The translations under genes and the position numbers were made by a program. From assembly GCA_017656265.1 (NCBI GenBank), contig JACDOD010000001.1:620001-684000 (forward strand): a stretch of 64,000 nucleotides of DNA, in the 5' to 3' direction. Under the pieces are notes generated by a model, which was not told where the DNA came from, did no database searches, and was given only the letters and a program-made list of their open reading frames with translations. Below are positions 26,318-35,806 of this stretch, one piece after another. Numbering within the stretch: position 1 is the first letter of the stretch; every line of letters starts with the position of its first letter. This DNA comes from Bacillaceae bacterium (lineage in GTDB: Bacteria > Bacillota > Bacilli > Bacillales > Alkalibacillaceae).

Positions 26318-26713
26318 ATGAAAAAATGGCTGATTTTAATTTCATTTTTAACCCTATTTTTCATCACTGCATGTAGTGGCAGCAATAACCAAACAGACAA
26401 TACGATGCCTGAATTTATAGATGTACAAATCATTATGCCTGAGGAAATTCAAACAGGCGAGCCTGTGCAAATTAAATGTCTGGTCACTCAGGGTGATGAG
26501 AAAGTGAACGATGCGGATGAAGTAGAATTTGAATTGTGGAAAGATGGAGATCCAGAAGATAAGCATAAGAGTATTGAAGGAACCCTTGAAGGGGAAGGAA
26601 TTTATTATTTTGAGCATACCTTTGATGAACCAGGAACCTATTTTGTGATTTCCCATGTAACAGCGAGAGAATATCACATCATGCCGCAGCAAGAATTTGA
26701 GGTCATTGAATAA
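26318..26713 (+). CDS. FixH/YtkA-like lipoprotein
   Basis: 131 residues with a lipoprotein signal (F-F-I-T-A-C at about 15-20). The rest is one beta-sandwich domain (I-Q-T-G-E-P-V-Q-I-K-C-L-V-T, then F-E-L-W-K-D-G-D and G-I-Y-Y-F-E-H-T-F-D-E-P-G-T-Y) as in YtkA/FixH-like proteins. A Y-H-I-M-P motif near the end could bind metal, which is inference. AAAGGAG precedes the ATG. It is followed by a repeat element with a hairpin. Confidence 0.75.
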   Translation: MKKWLILISFLTLFFITACSGSNNQTDNTMPEFIDVQIIMPEEIQTGEPVQIKCLVTQGDEKVNDADEVEFELWKDGDPEDKHKSIEGTLEGEGIYYFEHTFDEPGTYFVISHVTAREYHIMPQQEFEVIE

Positions 26714-26822
26714 AAGAGACTGAGCCAAAAACTGCATAATGTAATGAAATATCCGAACTATATTCAATCATCATTTGAATGAGTTCGGATATTTTTATTT
26801 TGAAAGATATTGTCCCGGTTTA
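26714..26822 (+). repeat. Short repeat with module D hairpin
   Basis: It starts AAGAGACTGAGCCAAAAACT, holds the hairpin ATATCCGAACTA / GAGTTCGGATAT (26750-26791) with T residues, and ends ATTGTCCCGGTT (26809-26820), a decayed complement of the outer repeat. It probably works as terminator for the FixH-like gene. Confidence 0.75.
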
Positions 26823-26987
26823 CACACCCAAATATGTTTAAAGCTTTATTTATCTCTTATATCGTTGGATTTTCAATAGTAATTCTAGGGTTCATTTATT
26901 TTTGGAGACTGTTCATGACGGACAAAAAATATTTAAAAAATGTCAATGAATAAAAAAGTGGAAAGGACAAATAGAAATAGGCAACAA

Positions 26988-27032
26988 AAAGAGGCCGGGA
27001 CAAAAGCGCAAATAGGTTGTCCCAGCCTCTTT
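26988..27032. repeat. Outer inverted repeat only (terminator-like)
   Basis: AAAGAGGCCGGGACAA pairs with TTGTCCCAGCCTCTTT (one C/A mismatch), with only a 13-base loop. This shows the outer arms of the repeat family without any inner module, and it forms a bidirectional terminator next to the minus-strand gene at 27056. Confidence 0.85.
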
Positions 27033-27055
27033 CTTCAGCGTTTTTTACAGACTCG

Positions 27056-27376
27056 TTATAAATCAGTCTCTTCTTCTTCAAACTTTCCTAAAAATTTGAT
27101 TCCTGTTTTTCCCGTAATCCACCGAAAGGGTAAATAAGTAATAAGACCAATAAAAAGCCCCATTAATGAAGTTAGTGCCGGTGCAAACAGCAGGTTTAAA
27201 ACTCCTGCGACAAACCCCTGAAAATTTGCATAACCAAACGAAAAGGTAACGTTTCCTCCAAGTAAACTGATGAAGAATGCTAGCATGCCAAAAACGAGCC
27301 CTAAAGACATATGAATGATGATACTAAACAAAAGATAAGAGCCAAAGCTCAGTTTCCATATTCGAAAATATTCCAT
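27056..27376 (-). CDS. Hypothetical membrane protein
   Basis: 106 residues with three or four hydrophobic segments (about 12-36, 48-70, 74-86) and an acidic tail E-E-E-E-T-D. No family recognised. An AAGGTGAT site lies before the ATG. The gene at 27420 is 44 bases upstream on the same strand. Confidence 0.6.
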   Translation of the reverse strand: MEYFRIWKLSFGSYLLFSIIIHMSLGLVFGMLAFFISLLGGNVTFSFGYANFQGFVAGVLNLLFAPALTSLMGLFIGLITYLPFRWITGKTGIKFLGKFEEEETDL

Positions 27377-27419
27377 ATAATCACCTTCATTTTTTCGAAT
27401 GCTTTATCATACATGCATA

Positions 27420-28088
27420 TTAAACACTGTCAAAAAAATGATAAACTTCTTTCAATAGTTGTTTATCCTCAGTAATTTGCTGCATCTCTTTCAAAAATAA
27501 TGCCCATGAATCGGTCTGAATCATGTCTCTCTGATAAATGAGTTTGTAGTCTCCGGTAATTCCTTCCTGGTCTACTCCGCCGATCACATTTTCGGCAGTA
27601 ATCATATACTGTTCCAGAACAAGATTCGCTTTCGATAAAATATTTTTTTGATTATCATTTAATGGGTAAGTTTGATCTTCTGATTTTGTGATTCGGTCAT
27701 TTATTTTATCCATATACATTTGAAGCATGGAAAAGCTTTCTAGTATTTTATACCAGTCTTTCCCCTCATCCAGCTGGTTCAGAGTATGATCCAGCTGTAA
27801 AACTTTATCTACATTCGCGGTAAAGCTCCCTAAATAGATGGTTAGTTCCCTGGAGTTGTCTTTCGTTACTTCTCCTGTTCTGATCATCTCATCTATAATC
27901 TGCTGGCTGCTGCTGCTTGAAGTAATTATCTTTGCAATGGAGCGTTCCAATTCTTTTGAAAAAAACAATTCATAACTCTTAGTTTTTTCATATAATTGAT
28001 AATTGAAAAATAAACTGAACATCAGCATTGCTCCTCCGGTAAATAATGCCAGAGCCTTTCCTTTAAACTTGATGTTAATTGGAAACAC
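27420..28088 (-). CDS. Hypothetical protein with one membrane anchor and helical outer part
   Basis: 222 residues. A hydrophobic segment at about residues 11-29 is followed by a long, mostly helical domain with conserved-looking polar heptads and a Ser-rich stretch (S-S-S-S-S) near residue 58. It looks like a membrane-tethered sensor or assembly protein but has no motif I recognise. The start is uncertain: the GTG at 28088 lies directly after a GGAAAGAGG stretch. Confidence 0.55.
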   Translation of the reverse strand: MFPINIKFKGKALALFTGGAMLMFSLFFNYQLYEKTKSYELFFSKELERSIAKIITSSSSSQQIIDEMIRTGEVTKDNSRELTIYLGSFTANVDKVLQLDHTLNQLDEGKDWYKILESFSMLQMYMDKINDRITKSEDQTYPLNDNQKNILSKANLVLEQYMITAENVIGGVDQEGITGDYKLIYQRDMIQTDSWALFLKEMQQITEDKQLLKEVYHFFDSV

Positions 28089-28274
28089 CTCTTTCCATCC
28101 CCATCACGAGTCCAAATTTTCCCATTTCGCACTCTTTTATTGTAAATTTTTTTATAAAAAAATCAAGATACTTACTGTTGAAATGTCCTTTCCTATATTT
28201 TTTTATTCAATACAAAAACTCCCCGTTCACTCTTACAATGGAGACAAACCACAAATTTATTAGGAGGTTATTCA

Positions 28275-29462
28275 ATGGTCCAAAAGTGGTTGTCTGTATT
28301 ATTCTTTAGCGTGGTGTTGTCTGTGGGAATGATCACGGAAACGGCGGCAAAGACAGATTTCTCGGAAGAAGCTACTCTTTTTAAGGATTCATTCGTTGAA
28401 CAAAACCGCCTGACAGCCAAACAAGCAATTCCTGTTATTTCAAGGATCAAGCACGTTCAGCTTAAAAACAATCAATTAAAAATTGTTGGAACTGTTGACC
28501 GTAAACCATTCAGCATTTCAGGAAACATTAAAGGAGAGAAAATCACCCGGGCAACCGATTCATCCGGGAATTTTACCCCCCTATCTATTTATGTGTTCAA
28601 TAATGAAATTGAATTGTATTTAGAAAAAAACAAAAGACAAATCATACGTATACGTTTCAAAAACACATTAAACACGAACCAGCTGTTTTTCAACCGATAC
28701 TGGTACAATGACTATATCAACGTTCTTCCTGAGAATGTATCCTCCTATCAAGTTAGAACACAGGCTTATAACACCAGTTACGATGAAGTCTACGAACGAA
28801 GCTTTTATATTTATGGCGATAAATGGACAGAAACATTAACGGTGACCCACTACTATAACTGGCCTTCTTCGACTGACGGAAATGGTAGTTACTGGTTTGT
28901 AACGGCTGAATTAACGAATAATCAAACCACTATTGATTACTATGACCCTAATAAATCAACTATTACTGTGAATGGGTCCAGCCTTGAAGTTGCCGGTGCC
29001 AAAGCAGCGTTCGGGACTGATGAAGGGGAATACATGAAGCATGCCGTGGTTGATTTTACAGGAACGAAATATACTAGCGGTCCCATTGTTACGCTGGAGT
29101 ACGGATTGAGCCTCCCCAATTCCCCTGCAGGAATAAAATTCAACTGGCCAGAGTCCAAACACATCAATGATGGGGACGACAACCGTTTCTCATTTACCTA
29201 TGATGGAGACGAAAAAGTACAGGGATACGTTGTGAAATGGGATCCATATGAGTATCACCTTGAAGATGTCGGAGACTTTTTCGAAGTGGCCAGCTGGATT
29301 ATGACCGATGAAACCTATGCAGAAGAAGGAAGAAAACGTTTAAAAACCGAATGGCAATATGAAATTGTCAGTGATGGGGTGAATCATGGCACAGCCGCAC
29401 CAGTCTATAATGAAATAGGCGGCTTTCGAAATACCCTTTATTACGATTTAAAATTTTATTAG
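28275..29462 (+). CDS. Secreted protein of unknown function
   Basis: 395 residues with a signal peptide (about 1-25, ending T-E-T-A-A-K). The mature part is beta-rich with many Tyr, Trp, Asn and Thr residues (for example R-Y-W-Y-N-D-Y and V-T-H-Y-Y-N-W-P), the composition of carbohydrate-binding or surface proteins. No catalytic motif is seen and there is no wall anchor. AGGAGGTTATTCA stands before the ATG. A repeat terminator follows. Confidence 0.65.
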   Translation: MVQKWLSVLFFSVVLSVGMITETAAKTDFSEEATLFKDSFVEQNRLTAKQAIPVISRIKHVQLKNNQLKIVGTVDRKPFSISGNIKGEKITRATDSSGNFTPLSIYVFNNEIELYLEKNKRQIIRIRFKNTLNTNQLFFNRYWYNDYINVLPENVSSYQVRTQAYNTSYDEVYERSFYIYGDKWTETLTVTHYYNWPSSTDGNGSYWFVTAELTNNQTTIDYYDPNKSTITVNGSSLEVAGAKAAFGTDEGEYMKHAVVDFTGTKYTSGPIVTLEYGLSLPNSPAGIKFNWPESKHINDGDDNRFSFTYDGDEKVQGYVVKWDPYEYHLEDVGDFFEVASWIMTDETYAEEGRKRLKTEWQYEIVSDGVNHGTAAPVYNEIGGFRNTLYYDLKFY

Positions 29463-29469
29463 TCCAGCT

Positions 29470-29588
29470 AAAAGAGGCTGGGACAAAACTGAAAAAGGTC
29501 ATGAAGTAACGGAACTATGCGCATATTTTTTCTTGAGCCAATTTCTTCGCGCTTATGACCATACATTTCCTTATGTTCCAGCCTCTTC
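29470..29588. repeat. Outer inverted repeat with a different core
   Basis: AAAGAGGCTGGGACAAAACT at 29469 and the counterpart GTTCCAGCCTCTTC at 29576-29589 enclose about 85 bases. The core keeps CGGAACTATG and shows GGTCATGAAG / CGCTTATGACC pairing but not the full module D stem. It separates two convergent genes. Confidence 0.75.
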
Positions 29589-29602
29589 TTTATCTTATGT
29601 AG

Positions 29603-30412
29603 TTATTGTCCTGTTGTTTCCATCAGCATGAGATATGTACCAATGTCTCTGTAGCCAAGGCGTTTATATATCTTCCCTGCATCAGGATTATCATAAAACA
29701 AGCATAGTGTTTTTCCCTCTTTCAATAAATCAGAAGCCAATTTAGAGACAAGTCTGGATGCATATCCCCTGCCCCGATATGAAGGATGGGTACAAACACT
29801 GATCACCATGGCAGAATAAGTGTTTTCAGCCGTTGTTCCTGCGCTTGCAATCATGTCTCCCGCTTCATTTTCTAAATAATACAGCCTCGCGACACCCTTT
29901 TCTATATTTCTTTTCCAGCTCTCAGGTGTTGAAGCAGCATGTTGAAACTCTTTAATTTGAGACCTTAAGTCAAAAAATCGGCTAGCGTCATCAGGAACTG
30001 CCTTCTTAATGGATAAATGATCAATGGGATCAGGATGAAAGGTTTCCTCTGTTAACTTAGCAAAATAAAAATTTCGGGATTTTGGAAAAGATTTTTTTGT
30101 ACACGAAACCAGTTCTTTAACAATATCATCCTTGCCAGTAATTTGGACTGCAAATTCATACTGATCAATTAGTCTTGCGTACTCCTCCTTCGCAAATTCT
30201 CCATATGCTGCAGGGAGAAAATTATTTTCATACCGAAGTAAAATGCTTCTTATATTCCCCTGATGATCCGTTTCTTTCCACACCTCTTGAAAGGAAGATT
30301 CAAATCCGTAATTTTCTATATCTCCAATTAAAAACAAATGAAATGACGGATCCCTCTTCAAAAATTCCATCACTTGTTCCTCGTCTTTAGGTGTACATTT
30401 CGCAATGAACAC
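29603..30412 (-). CDS. GNAT acetyltransferase with an extra N-terminal domain
   Basis: About 269 residues. The C-terminal 110 residues are a GNAT domain: V-I-S-V-C-T-H-P-S-Y-R-G-R-G-Y-A for the acetyl-CoA loop, then L-F-Y-D-N-P-D-A-G-K-I-Y-K-R-L-G-Y for motif B. The first 140 residues resemble a second, degenerate GNAT fold. Such tandem GNATs acetylate amino acids or aminoacyl compounds; substrate unknown. The GTG at 30412 is preferred (GGGAG 8 bases upstream); an ATG eight codons earlier lacks a site. Confidence 0.8.
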   Translation of the reverse strand: MFIAKCTPKDEEQVMEFLKRDPSFHLFLIGDIENYGFESSFQEVWKETDHQGNIRSILLRYENNFLPAAYGEFAKEEYARLIDQYEFAVQITGKDDIVKELVSCTKKSFPKSRNFYFAKLTEETFHPDPIDHLSIKKAVPDDASRFFDLRSQIKEFQHAASTPESWKRNIEKGVARLYYLENEAGDMIASAGTTAENTYSAMVISVCTHPSYRGRGYASRLVSKLASDLLKEGKTLCLFYDNPDAGKIYKRLGYRDIGTYLMLMETTGQ

Positions 30413-30625
30413 TGTCCTTTCTCCCTTCCTTAACATAAAATTGATAGCATTATATCAGATTTCTTAATGGGTGAGAACCCTATTGTTAATATATTTAACT
30501 TTCACCCCCGCCTTTCCATTAATGAAAAATAAAAGATTTCTGATTAACTATGTATGATCACGATTGGCTCTCCTTCTTTTCTTGCCTTCCTTTCTTTCAT
30601 ACGCTAACATGATAGTAGTCAAATA

Positions 30626-30652
30626 GAGGCCCTCAGATGAGGGGGTCTCTTC
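30626..30652. other. Imperfect inverted repeat before the B12-radical SAM gene
   Basis: CCCTC / GAGGG with outer AGA / TCT pairs and a T/C-rich tail. It could be a terminator of a short leader RNA; no known riboswitch pattern is visible in the 250 bases between the GNAT gene and 30690. I see no gene there. Confidence 0.4.
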
Positions 30653-30689
30653 TTTCTGTCTAAAAACTCAGAGATTTGGAGTGTGACCA

Positions 30690-32432
30690 ATGAGGGCGAT
30701 TGTGGCTACCCTAAATGCCAAATATATACACACAAGCCTGGCTCTTCGCTATCTAAAAGCTTATGCTCAGCCGGAATTTCAGATCGATATAAAAGAATTT
30801 ACCATTAAAGATGATCCACTGGATATCGCCAGTAAACTATATGCACAAAAGCCACACGTAATCGGTTTCAGCTGTTATATCTGGAATATTCGTGAGACGA
30901 TTCCGGTCATCTCAATTCTAAAAAAAATCATGCCGGATACTGTGATTATACTTGGTGGTCCAGAGGTAACTTATGACAGTGAAGAATGGCTAAAAGAATT
31001 GTCAGATGTTGATATCATTGTCAGAGGTGAAGGAGAACATACGTTTAAATCTCTCCTGTCGATGATCCAATCAGGAGGTTCCTGGGATGACGTTCCAGGG
31101 ATTACCTATCGGAGAAACGACGAAATTTATGTGAATCCTCCTGCACCTAAACTTGATTTAAATGACATTCCTTCTCCTTACCGTTTTGAAGCTGACTTGC
31201 CTAACCTTTCAAAACGAATCACATACGTAGAAACAAGCCGGGGATGCCCGTTTCGCTGCCAGTTTTGCCTGTCAAGTATTGAATTTGGAGTTCGTTACTT
31301 TGATATTGACCAAATGAAAGACGACCTTAAATATCTGATGGACCGTGGAGCAAAAACTATTAAGTTTATTGATCGCACCTTCAACCTGGACAAAGAATAC
31401 GCTCTCGAGATTTTCGACTTTTTAATAAAAAATCATCATCCGGGCAATGTATTTCAATTCGAAATTACAGCCGATATCATGAAACCGGAAGTGCTTGAAT
31501 TTATCAACAGACATGCTCCGAAAGGGTTATTTCGTTTTGAAATTGGGGTACAATCCACTAATGATCAGACTAATCGCCTGATTAAAAGATGGCAGGATTT
31601 TAACAAGCTCAGCCGAACGGTTAACCTGATAAAAGAAGGCGGCAAAGTAGTGCAGCACCTCGACTTAATAGCGGGTCTGCCTGAAGAAGACTATGATTCC
31701 TTCAAGAAAACGTTTAATGACGTTTTTGCATTAAAACCCGAGGAATTGCAGCTTGGTTTTTTAAAAATGCTCAGGGGAACTGGATTGCGAACTGAGGCGA
31801 AGAAATGGGATTATCAGTACATGAATCATGCACCATATGAAGTGCTGTCCAATAATGTGTTAAGTTTTGAGGATGTAACAAGAATTAAGCAGGTAGAAGA
31901 TATTTTAGAAAAGTACTGGAATAAACAATTTTTTAATCATACGATTCCATTTATAACGGACCATGTCTTCTCTACTCCATTTGACTTCTTTCAAGGGTTT
32001 GGTACCTACTGGCATGACAGAGGATGGAATAAAATCGGTCATCAATTGACGGACCTGTTCCGAAGACTTGATCAATTTTTACAGGAACAGGATGTAGCTG
32101 ATCTGGACATTATTGAAGGGCTTATGCATATAGATTATTACCGGAACTTTAAACAGAAGCCTCACACAGCATGGAAAGATGAGTTATCGGCTCAACAGAA
32201 ACAAAAGGTTTATGATAAACTCTGGGAAGAACATGATTTCTCAGATTTCGGTTTTAAAAAGCGGGATTTAAAGAAACATGTTGTTCTGCATCGGGTGACC
32301 TTTAATGTACAAACATATTTAACTACAGGGCAAATCATTCATTGTCCTGGCTGGTTGCTTGTGATTTATTCTCCAAAAAAACATGAACCAATGTTCGATT
32401 TTTTCTCTGAAGTTTCTGAAACAAACTCTTAA
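30690..32432 (+). CDS. B12-binding-domain radical SAM protein (DUF4080-containing)
   Basis: 580 residues. The N-terminal 130 residues form a cobalamin-binding-type Rossmann domain (H-V-I-G-F-S-C-Y-I-W-N, I-I-L-G-G-P-E-V-T), although the D-x-H-x-x-G motif is absent. The radical SAM core holds E-T-S-R-G-C-P-F-R-C-Q-F-C-L, the CxxxCxxC cluster, near residues 182-195, and I-E-F-G/E-I-G-V-Q-S later. A DUF4080-like C-terminal part follows. Relatives are common in bacilli and their reactions are unknown. The start follows TTGGAGTGTG. Confidence 0.85.
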   Translation: MRAIVATLNAKYIHTSLALRYLKAYAQPEFQIDIKEFTIKDDPLDIASKLYAQKPHVIGFSCYIWNIRETIPVISILKKIMPDTVIILGGPEVTYDSEEWLKELSDVDIIVRGEGEHTFKSLLSMIQSGGSWDDVPGITYRRNDEIYVNPPAPKLDLNDIPSPYRFEADLPNLSKRITYVETSRGCPFRCQFCLSSIEFGVRYFDIDQMKDDLKYLMDRGAKTIKFIDRTFNLDKEYALEIFDFLIKNHHPGNVFQFEITADIMKPEVLEFINRHAPKGLFRFEIGVQSTNDQTNRLIKRWQDFNKLSRTVNLIKEGGKVVQHLDLIAGLPEEDYDSFKKTFNDVFALKPEELQLGFLKMLRGTGLRTEAKKWDYQYMNHAPYEVLSNNVLSFEDVTRIKQVEDILEKYWNKQFFNHTIPFITDHVFSTPFDFFQGFGTYWHDRGWNKIGHQLTDLFRRLDQFLQEQDVADLDIIEGLMHIDYYRNFKQKPHTAWKDELSAQQKQKVYDKLWEEHDFSDFGFKKRDLKKHVVLHRVTFNVQTYLTTGQIIHCPGWLLVIYSPKKHEPMFDFFSEVSETNS

Positions 32433-32610
32433 TTCATACCAGCTTAATTAACGATTGGGTGACCTTTATACAGTTTTGTCCAGACTTCTTAGCCCCGGTA
32501 CGTTTCTATATTTCTGTTATATCTTAACGCAGATATACGAATCTTTATAGATCTGAATACCTATTTTATGGTATAAATATATATAGGATAAATTTCTCAC
32601 CATACAACAG

Positions 32611-32711
32611 AGTGCATATTCTTGCGATAAAGGCAAACCTGTCGAAAGATAGGGACGCAAAGCCACGGGCCTAAGGTTCTATGAACTAAGGCAGCCGGGT
32701 TGCCGAAGAGG
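32611..32711 (+). ncRNA. Cyclic-di-GMP class I riboswitch (GEMM-I), first copy
   Basis: The conserved core is present: GGCAAACC, a GNRA-type CGAAAG loop, GGGACGCAAAGCC, ACGGGCCTAAGG, and the closing GCCGGGTTGCCGAA. These match the GEMM-I consensus, including the tetraloop and its receptor-like stretch. A terminator hairpin follows at 32720, so ligand binding likely controls read-through. Downstream lie a CheW remnant and a chemoreceptor gene. Confidence 0.93.
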
Positions 32712-32719
32712 TTAGATGA

Positions 32720-32749
32720 AAGATCTGCTTTTCGGCAGATCTTTTTTTT
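32720..32749 (+). terminator. Expression-platform terminator of riboswitch 1
   Basis: AGATCTGC pairs with GCAGATCT (6-base loop) and is followed by eight T residues. Confidence 0.9.
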
Positions 32750-32840
32750 GTATATTTGTATACCCCACAGGGTTTTTATCCTAGATTCACTTCAACGACC
32801 TTAGAAACAACAAGAATATAGGAAAATTAGGAGGTGATAA

Positions 32841-32966
32841 ATGGATAAGTACGTAAACTTTTCCATTAATAATGGAGAAGGTTTCAATATTGATAAAACA
32901 TGGGGTCCGGGCAACAAAACCGAAAAATCGGTCATGTTAGTGATGCAGCCAAATGACTTATTTTAA
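32841..32966 (+). pseudogene. Internally deleted CheW remnant (41 codons)
   Basis: A 41-residue frame with AGGAGGTGATAA before the ATG. It starts M-D-K-Y-V-N-F-S-I-N-N-G, matching M-D-K-Y-V-T-F-C-V-N-G of the intact CheW at 35930, and ends V-M-L-V-M-Q-P-N-D-L-F, matching L-V-L-I-M-Q-P-E-D-L-L of the same protein near residue 127. About 100 codons between these parts are missing and the frame is open throughout. CheW function cannot survive; whether the peptide is made is unknown. Confidence 0.75.
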
Positions 32967-33046
32967 AATTGAGAATTTGGCAAATAGTGTTAAGTCTACA
33001 GAATTTAAAAAAATAAAAAAACAAGAATTTATCGGGAGTTGTATGA

Positions 33047-34798
33047 ATGATGATCAAAAAAAATTTTCGTTCTATTCGCTCAAAGTTAATTGTCATTGGA
33101 CTGATTCTGCTTTTTATTCCTACCGTTACTATTGGAATAATTTCTTATCAATCCAGTAAAAAAGGTTTGGACGAAATCGGTGCAACAAACCTTGAAAACA
33201 GTGTAAAAATGGCAATCAAATTAATTGATTCTCTAAATGCACAGGTAGAAGAAGGTGCCATTAGTCTGGAAGAAGCACAGGAAAGAGCTAAGGTAATGCT
33301 TTTAGGGGAAAAGCAAGACGATGGTACAAGAATTGTAGAGCAATCTATTGACATGGGAGAAAACGGGTACTTTTTTGTACTGGATGAAAACGGAAATACT
33401 TTAATGCATCCCACCAAAGAAGGTGCCAACATGTGGGATGTACAGGATTCAACTGGTACAAAGTTTATTCAGGAAACTATCACAACAGCCATAAATGGTG
33501 GAGGGTTTACATATTATGAATGGCCTCTTCCAAATGATCCAGACTCCATCAAACCCAAAATTACTTACTCAGAACAGGATGCAAACTGGGGTTGGATTGT
33601 TGCTTCTAGTACATACATGCTGGATTTCAACAAAAAATCGAATGAAATTTTTTATTCAATGGTCATTACGGTTGGAATTGCAGTAATTATTGGCTTACTA
33701 ATCATCTGGTTATTCACTAATTCCATGTCCAGGCCAATCTCTAAGGTCACTGCCCAGATGAAAGAAATGGCAAACGGAAATCTCAGTCAGGAAGATTTAG
33801 TCATTCGTACGAAAGACGAAGTTGGCGAACTTGCTAAAGCGATGAATGTGATGAAAAATGGTTTAACGCAAATCATTCATAATGTATCGAATGCCTCCGA
33901 ACAGGTTTCAAGCCAGAGTGAAGAGCTCACACAGTCTGCAAACGAAGTTACAGAAGGGAGCGAACAAATCGCATCTACAATGGAACAACTATCTGCCGGA
34001 GCTGAAACCCAGGCCAACAGTGCCACGAATCTTTCTGAAATGATGAAAGACTTCCTGGAAAAAATCGAAGAATCCTATGAAAAAGGTGAATCAATTTCTG
34101 AGTCTTCCAATGAGGTCGTATCAATGACTCAGGAAGGTCAGGCACTGATGACCCAGTCAGTTGATCAAATGGAGAAAATCAACCGAATTGTTCGGTCTGC
34201 TGTTGATAAAGTACAAGGCCTGGATCAGCAAACACAGGATATCTCAAAACTGGTACAGGTGATTGAAGACATTGCTGAACAAACCAATCTTCTTGCTTTA
34301 AATGCAGCTATTGAAGCAGCCAGGGCTGGCGAGCACGGAAAAGGGTTTGCTGTAGTGGCTGATGAAGTCCGAAAACTCGCCGAACAAGTGTCAACCTCCA
34401 TTGGAGATATTACAAGTATCGTTTCTTCCATCCAAACAGAATCAAAGAACGTTGTGGAATCTCTTGAGTCCAGTTACGGTGAAGTTGAATCCGGCACAAA
34501 ACAAATCAGACTTACCGGTGAAACTTTTGAAAAAATGAATCAATCCCTTACCGAAATGGCATACAGTATTCAGTCAATTTCTGAAAATTTGAGAGAAGTG
34601 AGTGACAACAGCAAAGAAATGAACCGTTCCATTGAAGAAGTTGCCTCTGTTTCTGAAGAGGCAGCAGCAGGTGTTGAAGAAGCATCTGCGTCTGTCCAGC
34701 AGACGAGCAGTTCCATGGAAGACATTTCAAACAGTGCAGAAGAGCTGGCTAAACTGGCTGAACAATTGAACGAACAAGTTAAACAATTTCAACTATAA
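33047..34798 (+). CDS. Methyl-accepting chemotaxis protein with Cache sensor
   Basis: 583 residues. A first membrane helix (about 12-32), an extracellular single-Cache domain (about 35-205, with [15 protein letters not shown]), a second helix (about 206-230), HAMP (230-285), and the signalling domain to the end. The hairpin tip is complete: [18 protein letters not shown] with F-A-V-V-A-D-E-V-R. The Cache type resembles sensors for organic acids. It lies behind riboswitch 1 and the CheW remnant, so cyclic-di-GMP probably controls its expression. Confidence 0.92.
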   Translation: MMIKKNFRSIRSKLIVIGLILLFIPTVTIGIISYQSSKKGLDEIGATNLENSVKMAIKLIDSLNAQVEEGAISLEEAQERAKVMLLGEKQDDGTRIVEQSIDMGENGYFFVLDENGNTLMHPTKEGANMWDVQDSTGTKFIQETITTAINGGGFTYYEWPLPNDPDSIKPKITYSEQDANWGWIVASSTYMLDFNKKSNEIFYSMVITVGIAVIIGLLIIWLFTNSMSRPISKVTAQMKEMANGNLSQEDLVIRTKDEVGELAKAMNVMKNGLTQIIHNVSNASEQVSSQSEELTQSANEVTEGSEQIASTMEQLSAGAETQANSATNLSEMMKDFLEKIEESYEKGESISESSNEVVSMTQEGQALMTQSVDQMEKINRIVRSAVDKVQGLDQQTQDISKLVQVIEDIAEQTNLLALNAAIEAARAGEHGKGFAVVADEVRKLAEQVSTSIGDITSIVSSIQTESKNVVESLESSYGEVESGTKQIRLTGETFEKMNQSLTEMAYSIQSISENLREVSDNSKEMNRSIEEVASVSEEAAAGVEEASASVQQTSSSMEDISNSAEELAKLAEQLNEQVKQFQL

Positions 34799-34854
34799 TT
34801 AAAACGACTCTTTTCAGCGCCTGACCATTTCGAGCTAAAGTGTTTACTATTAGG

Positions 34855-34972
34855 CACCTGGGATCAAACTGTAAAAGGTAATAAAAAATCCGAACTAGAT
34901 TCATTCGTCACATGAACTAGTTCGGATTTTTTTACTTCATCAACATGCTTCGCTTTCCGCGGGCGCGTGCAG
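34855..34972 (-). repeat. Modular intergenic repeat, copy 3 (D and part of B)
   Basis: Hairpin D at 34884-34930 (AAATCCGAACTAG / CTAGTTCGGATTT with T residues) follows a decayed CACCTGGGATCAAA end. A reversed piece of module B (CATGCTTCGCTTTCCGCGGGC) is at 34944-34965. It separates the convergent receptor and DinB genes. Confidence 0.8.
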
Positions 34973-34995
34973 CCTCCTTTTACTGTTAAAGATTC

Positions 34996-35466
34996 TCATT
35001 CGAACATTGCTATTCCCAAATCTTTCTTCATTCCATGTACAATCATGGAATGAAGCTGGCCACGATGATGATAGATATGAACCAGTGTTTCGAGTAACCA
35101 CTCATATCGGGTATATTGAACTCCCCAATAGGATGTAGTGATTTGTTCTAATTCCTTTTCCGAAAGCTCCTCCGTTATACTTTTTAAAAAATTATAATTT
35201 TCCCAGAGAGCTTTTTTTAATTCTTCTTTACTTTTTAGCTTTTGTTCTGAATAAAACTTTTGCATGGCTTCCTGTGATGCTTCTGTAGATATGAGATAAT
35301 CAGCCCTGCAAATGGTTACCAGGTGGCCAAGCAGTTCCCCGACAGAATATTTTTTCGGTGTAGGCCGATATCCAAGTTCATGATTCTCCAGAGCATCAAT
35401 CAGTTTATCTATTGTATTCAAAGCAATTTTCATCTGATTAAAGATACTTGCAATCGACTCTTTCAA
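34996..35466 (-). CDS. DinB-family metal-binding protein
   Basis: 156 residues forming a four-helix DinB fold. The metal ligands are visible: His in L-L-G-H-L-V (about residue 48) and H-I-Y-H-H-R-G-Q-L-H near residue 130-139. DinB proteins are thiol transferases or of unknown role; damage induction is not implied. The start codon is TTG, placed 7 bases behind AAGGAGGG. The gene lies between two riboswitch-led units on the opposite strand. Confidence 0.82.
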   Translation of the reverse strand: MKESIASIFNQMKIALNTIDKLIDALENHELGYRPTPKKYSVGELLGHLVTICRADYLISTEASQEAMQKFYSEQKLKSKEELKKALWENYNFLKSITEELSEKELEQITTSYWGVQYTRYEWLLETLVHIYHHRGQLHSMIVHGMKKDLGIAMFE

Positions 35467-35619
35467 ATTTGTCCCTCCTTTTCATCACGACATGAAAATA
35501 TTATACCATTTTTTGAAGAACATTTTTTCCCTCAAATTGTCGAAAAAACTCTTAATACAGTAGAAATGTATGCCTATTTTATGATATAAATTATATAGGA
35601 CAATTTTCACACATCCAAC

Positions 35620-35722
35620 TACATATGTTCTTCCGTTCAGGGCAAACCTATCGAAAGGTAGGGGCGCAAAGCTACGGGCCTAAGGTTCTATGGACTAAGG
35701 TCGCCGGGTTGCCGAAGAAGAT
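35620..35722 (+). ncRNA. Cyclic-di-GMP class I riboswitch (GEMM-I), second copy
   Basis: The core GGGCAAACC, CGAAAGG, GGGGCGCAAAGC, ACGGGCCTAAGG and CGCCGGGTTGCCGAA is clear and nearly the same as copy 1. The 40 bases before it (CCTATTTTATG, TATAAAT, ATATAGGA) also match the region before copy 1, so promoter and aptamer were duplicated together. It controls a 34-codon gene and cheW. Confidence 0.93.
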
Positions 35723-35730
35723 GGAATGGG

Positions 35731-35761
35731 TTGATCCACTTTTTCGGTGGATCTTTTTTTT
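35731..35761 (+). terminator. Expression-platform terminator of riboswitch 2
   Basis: GATCCAC pairs with GTGGATC (7-base loop), followed by nine T residues. Confidence 0.9.
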
Positions 35762-35806
35762 ATTCAAAATCATTACACATCATAGATCCATTAAGGAGGA
35801 GACATC

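Noticed and set aside
26834-26953. 39-codon hydrophobic frame between the FixH-like gene and the repeat
   Set aside because: One membrane helix is coded but there is no ribosome site in front of the ATG; kept as unproven.
32953-33159. 68-codon frame overlapping the start of the chemoreceptor
   Set aside because: No ribosome site, and it lies out of frame over clear MCP coding sequence.
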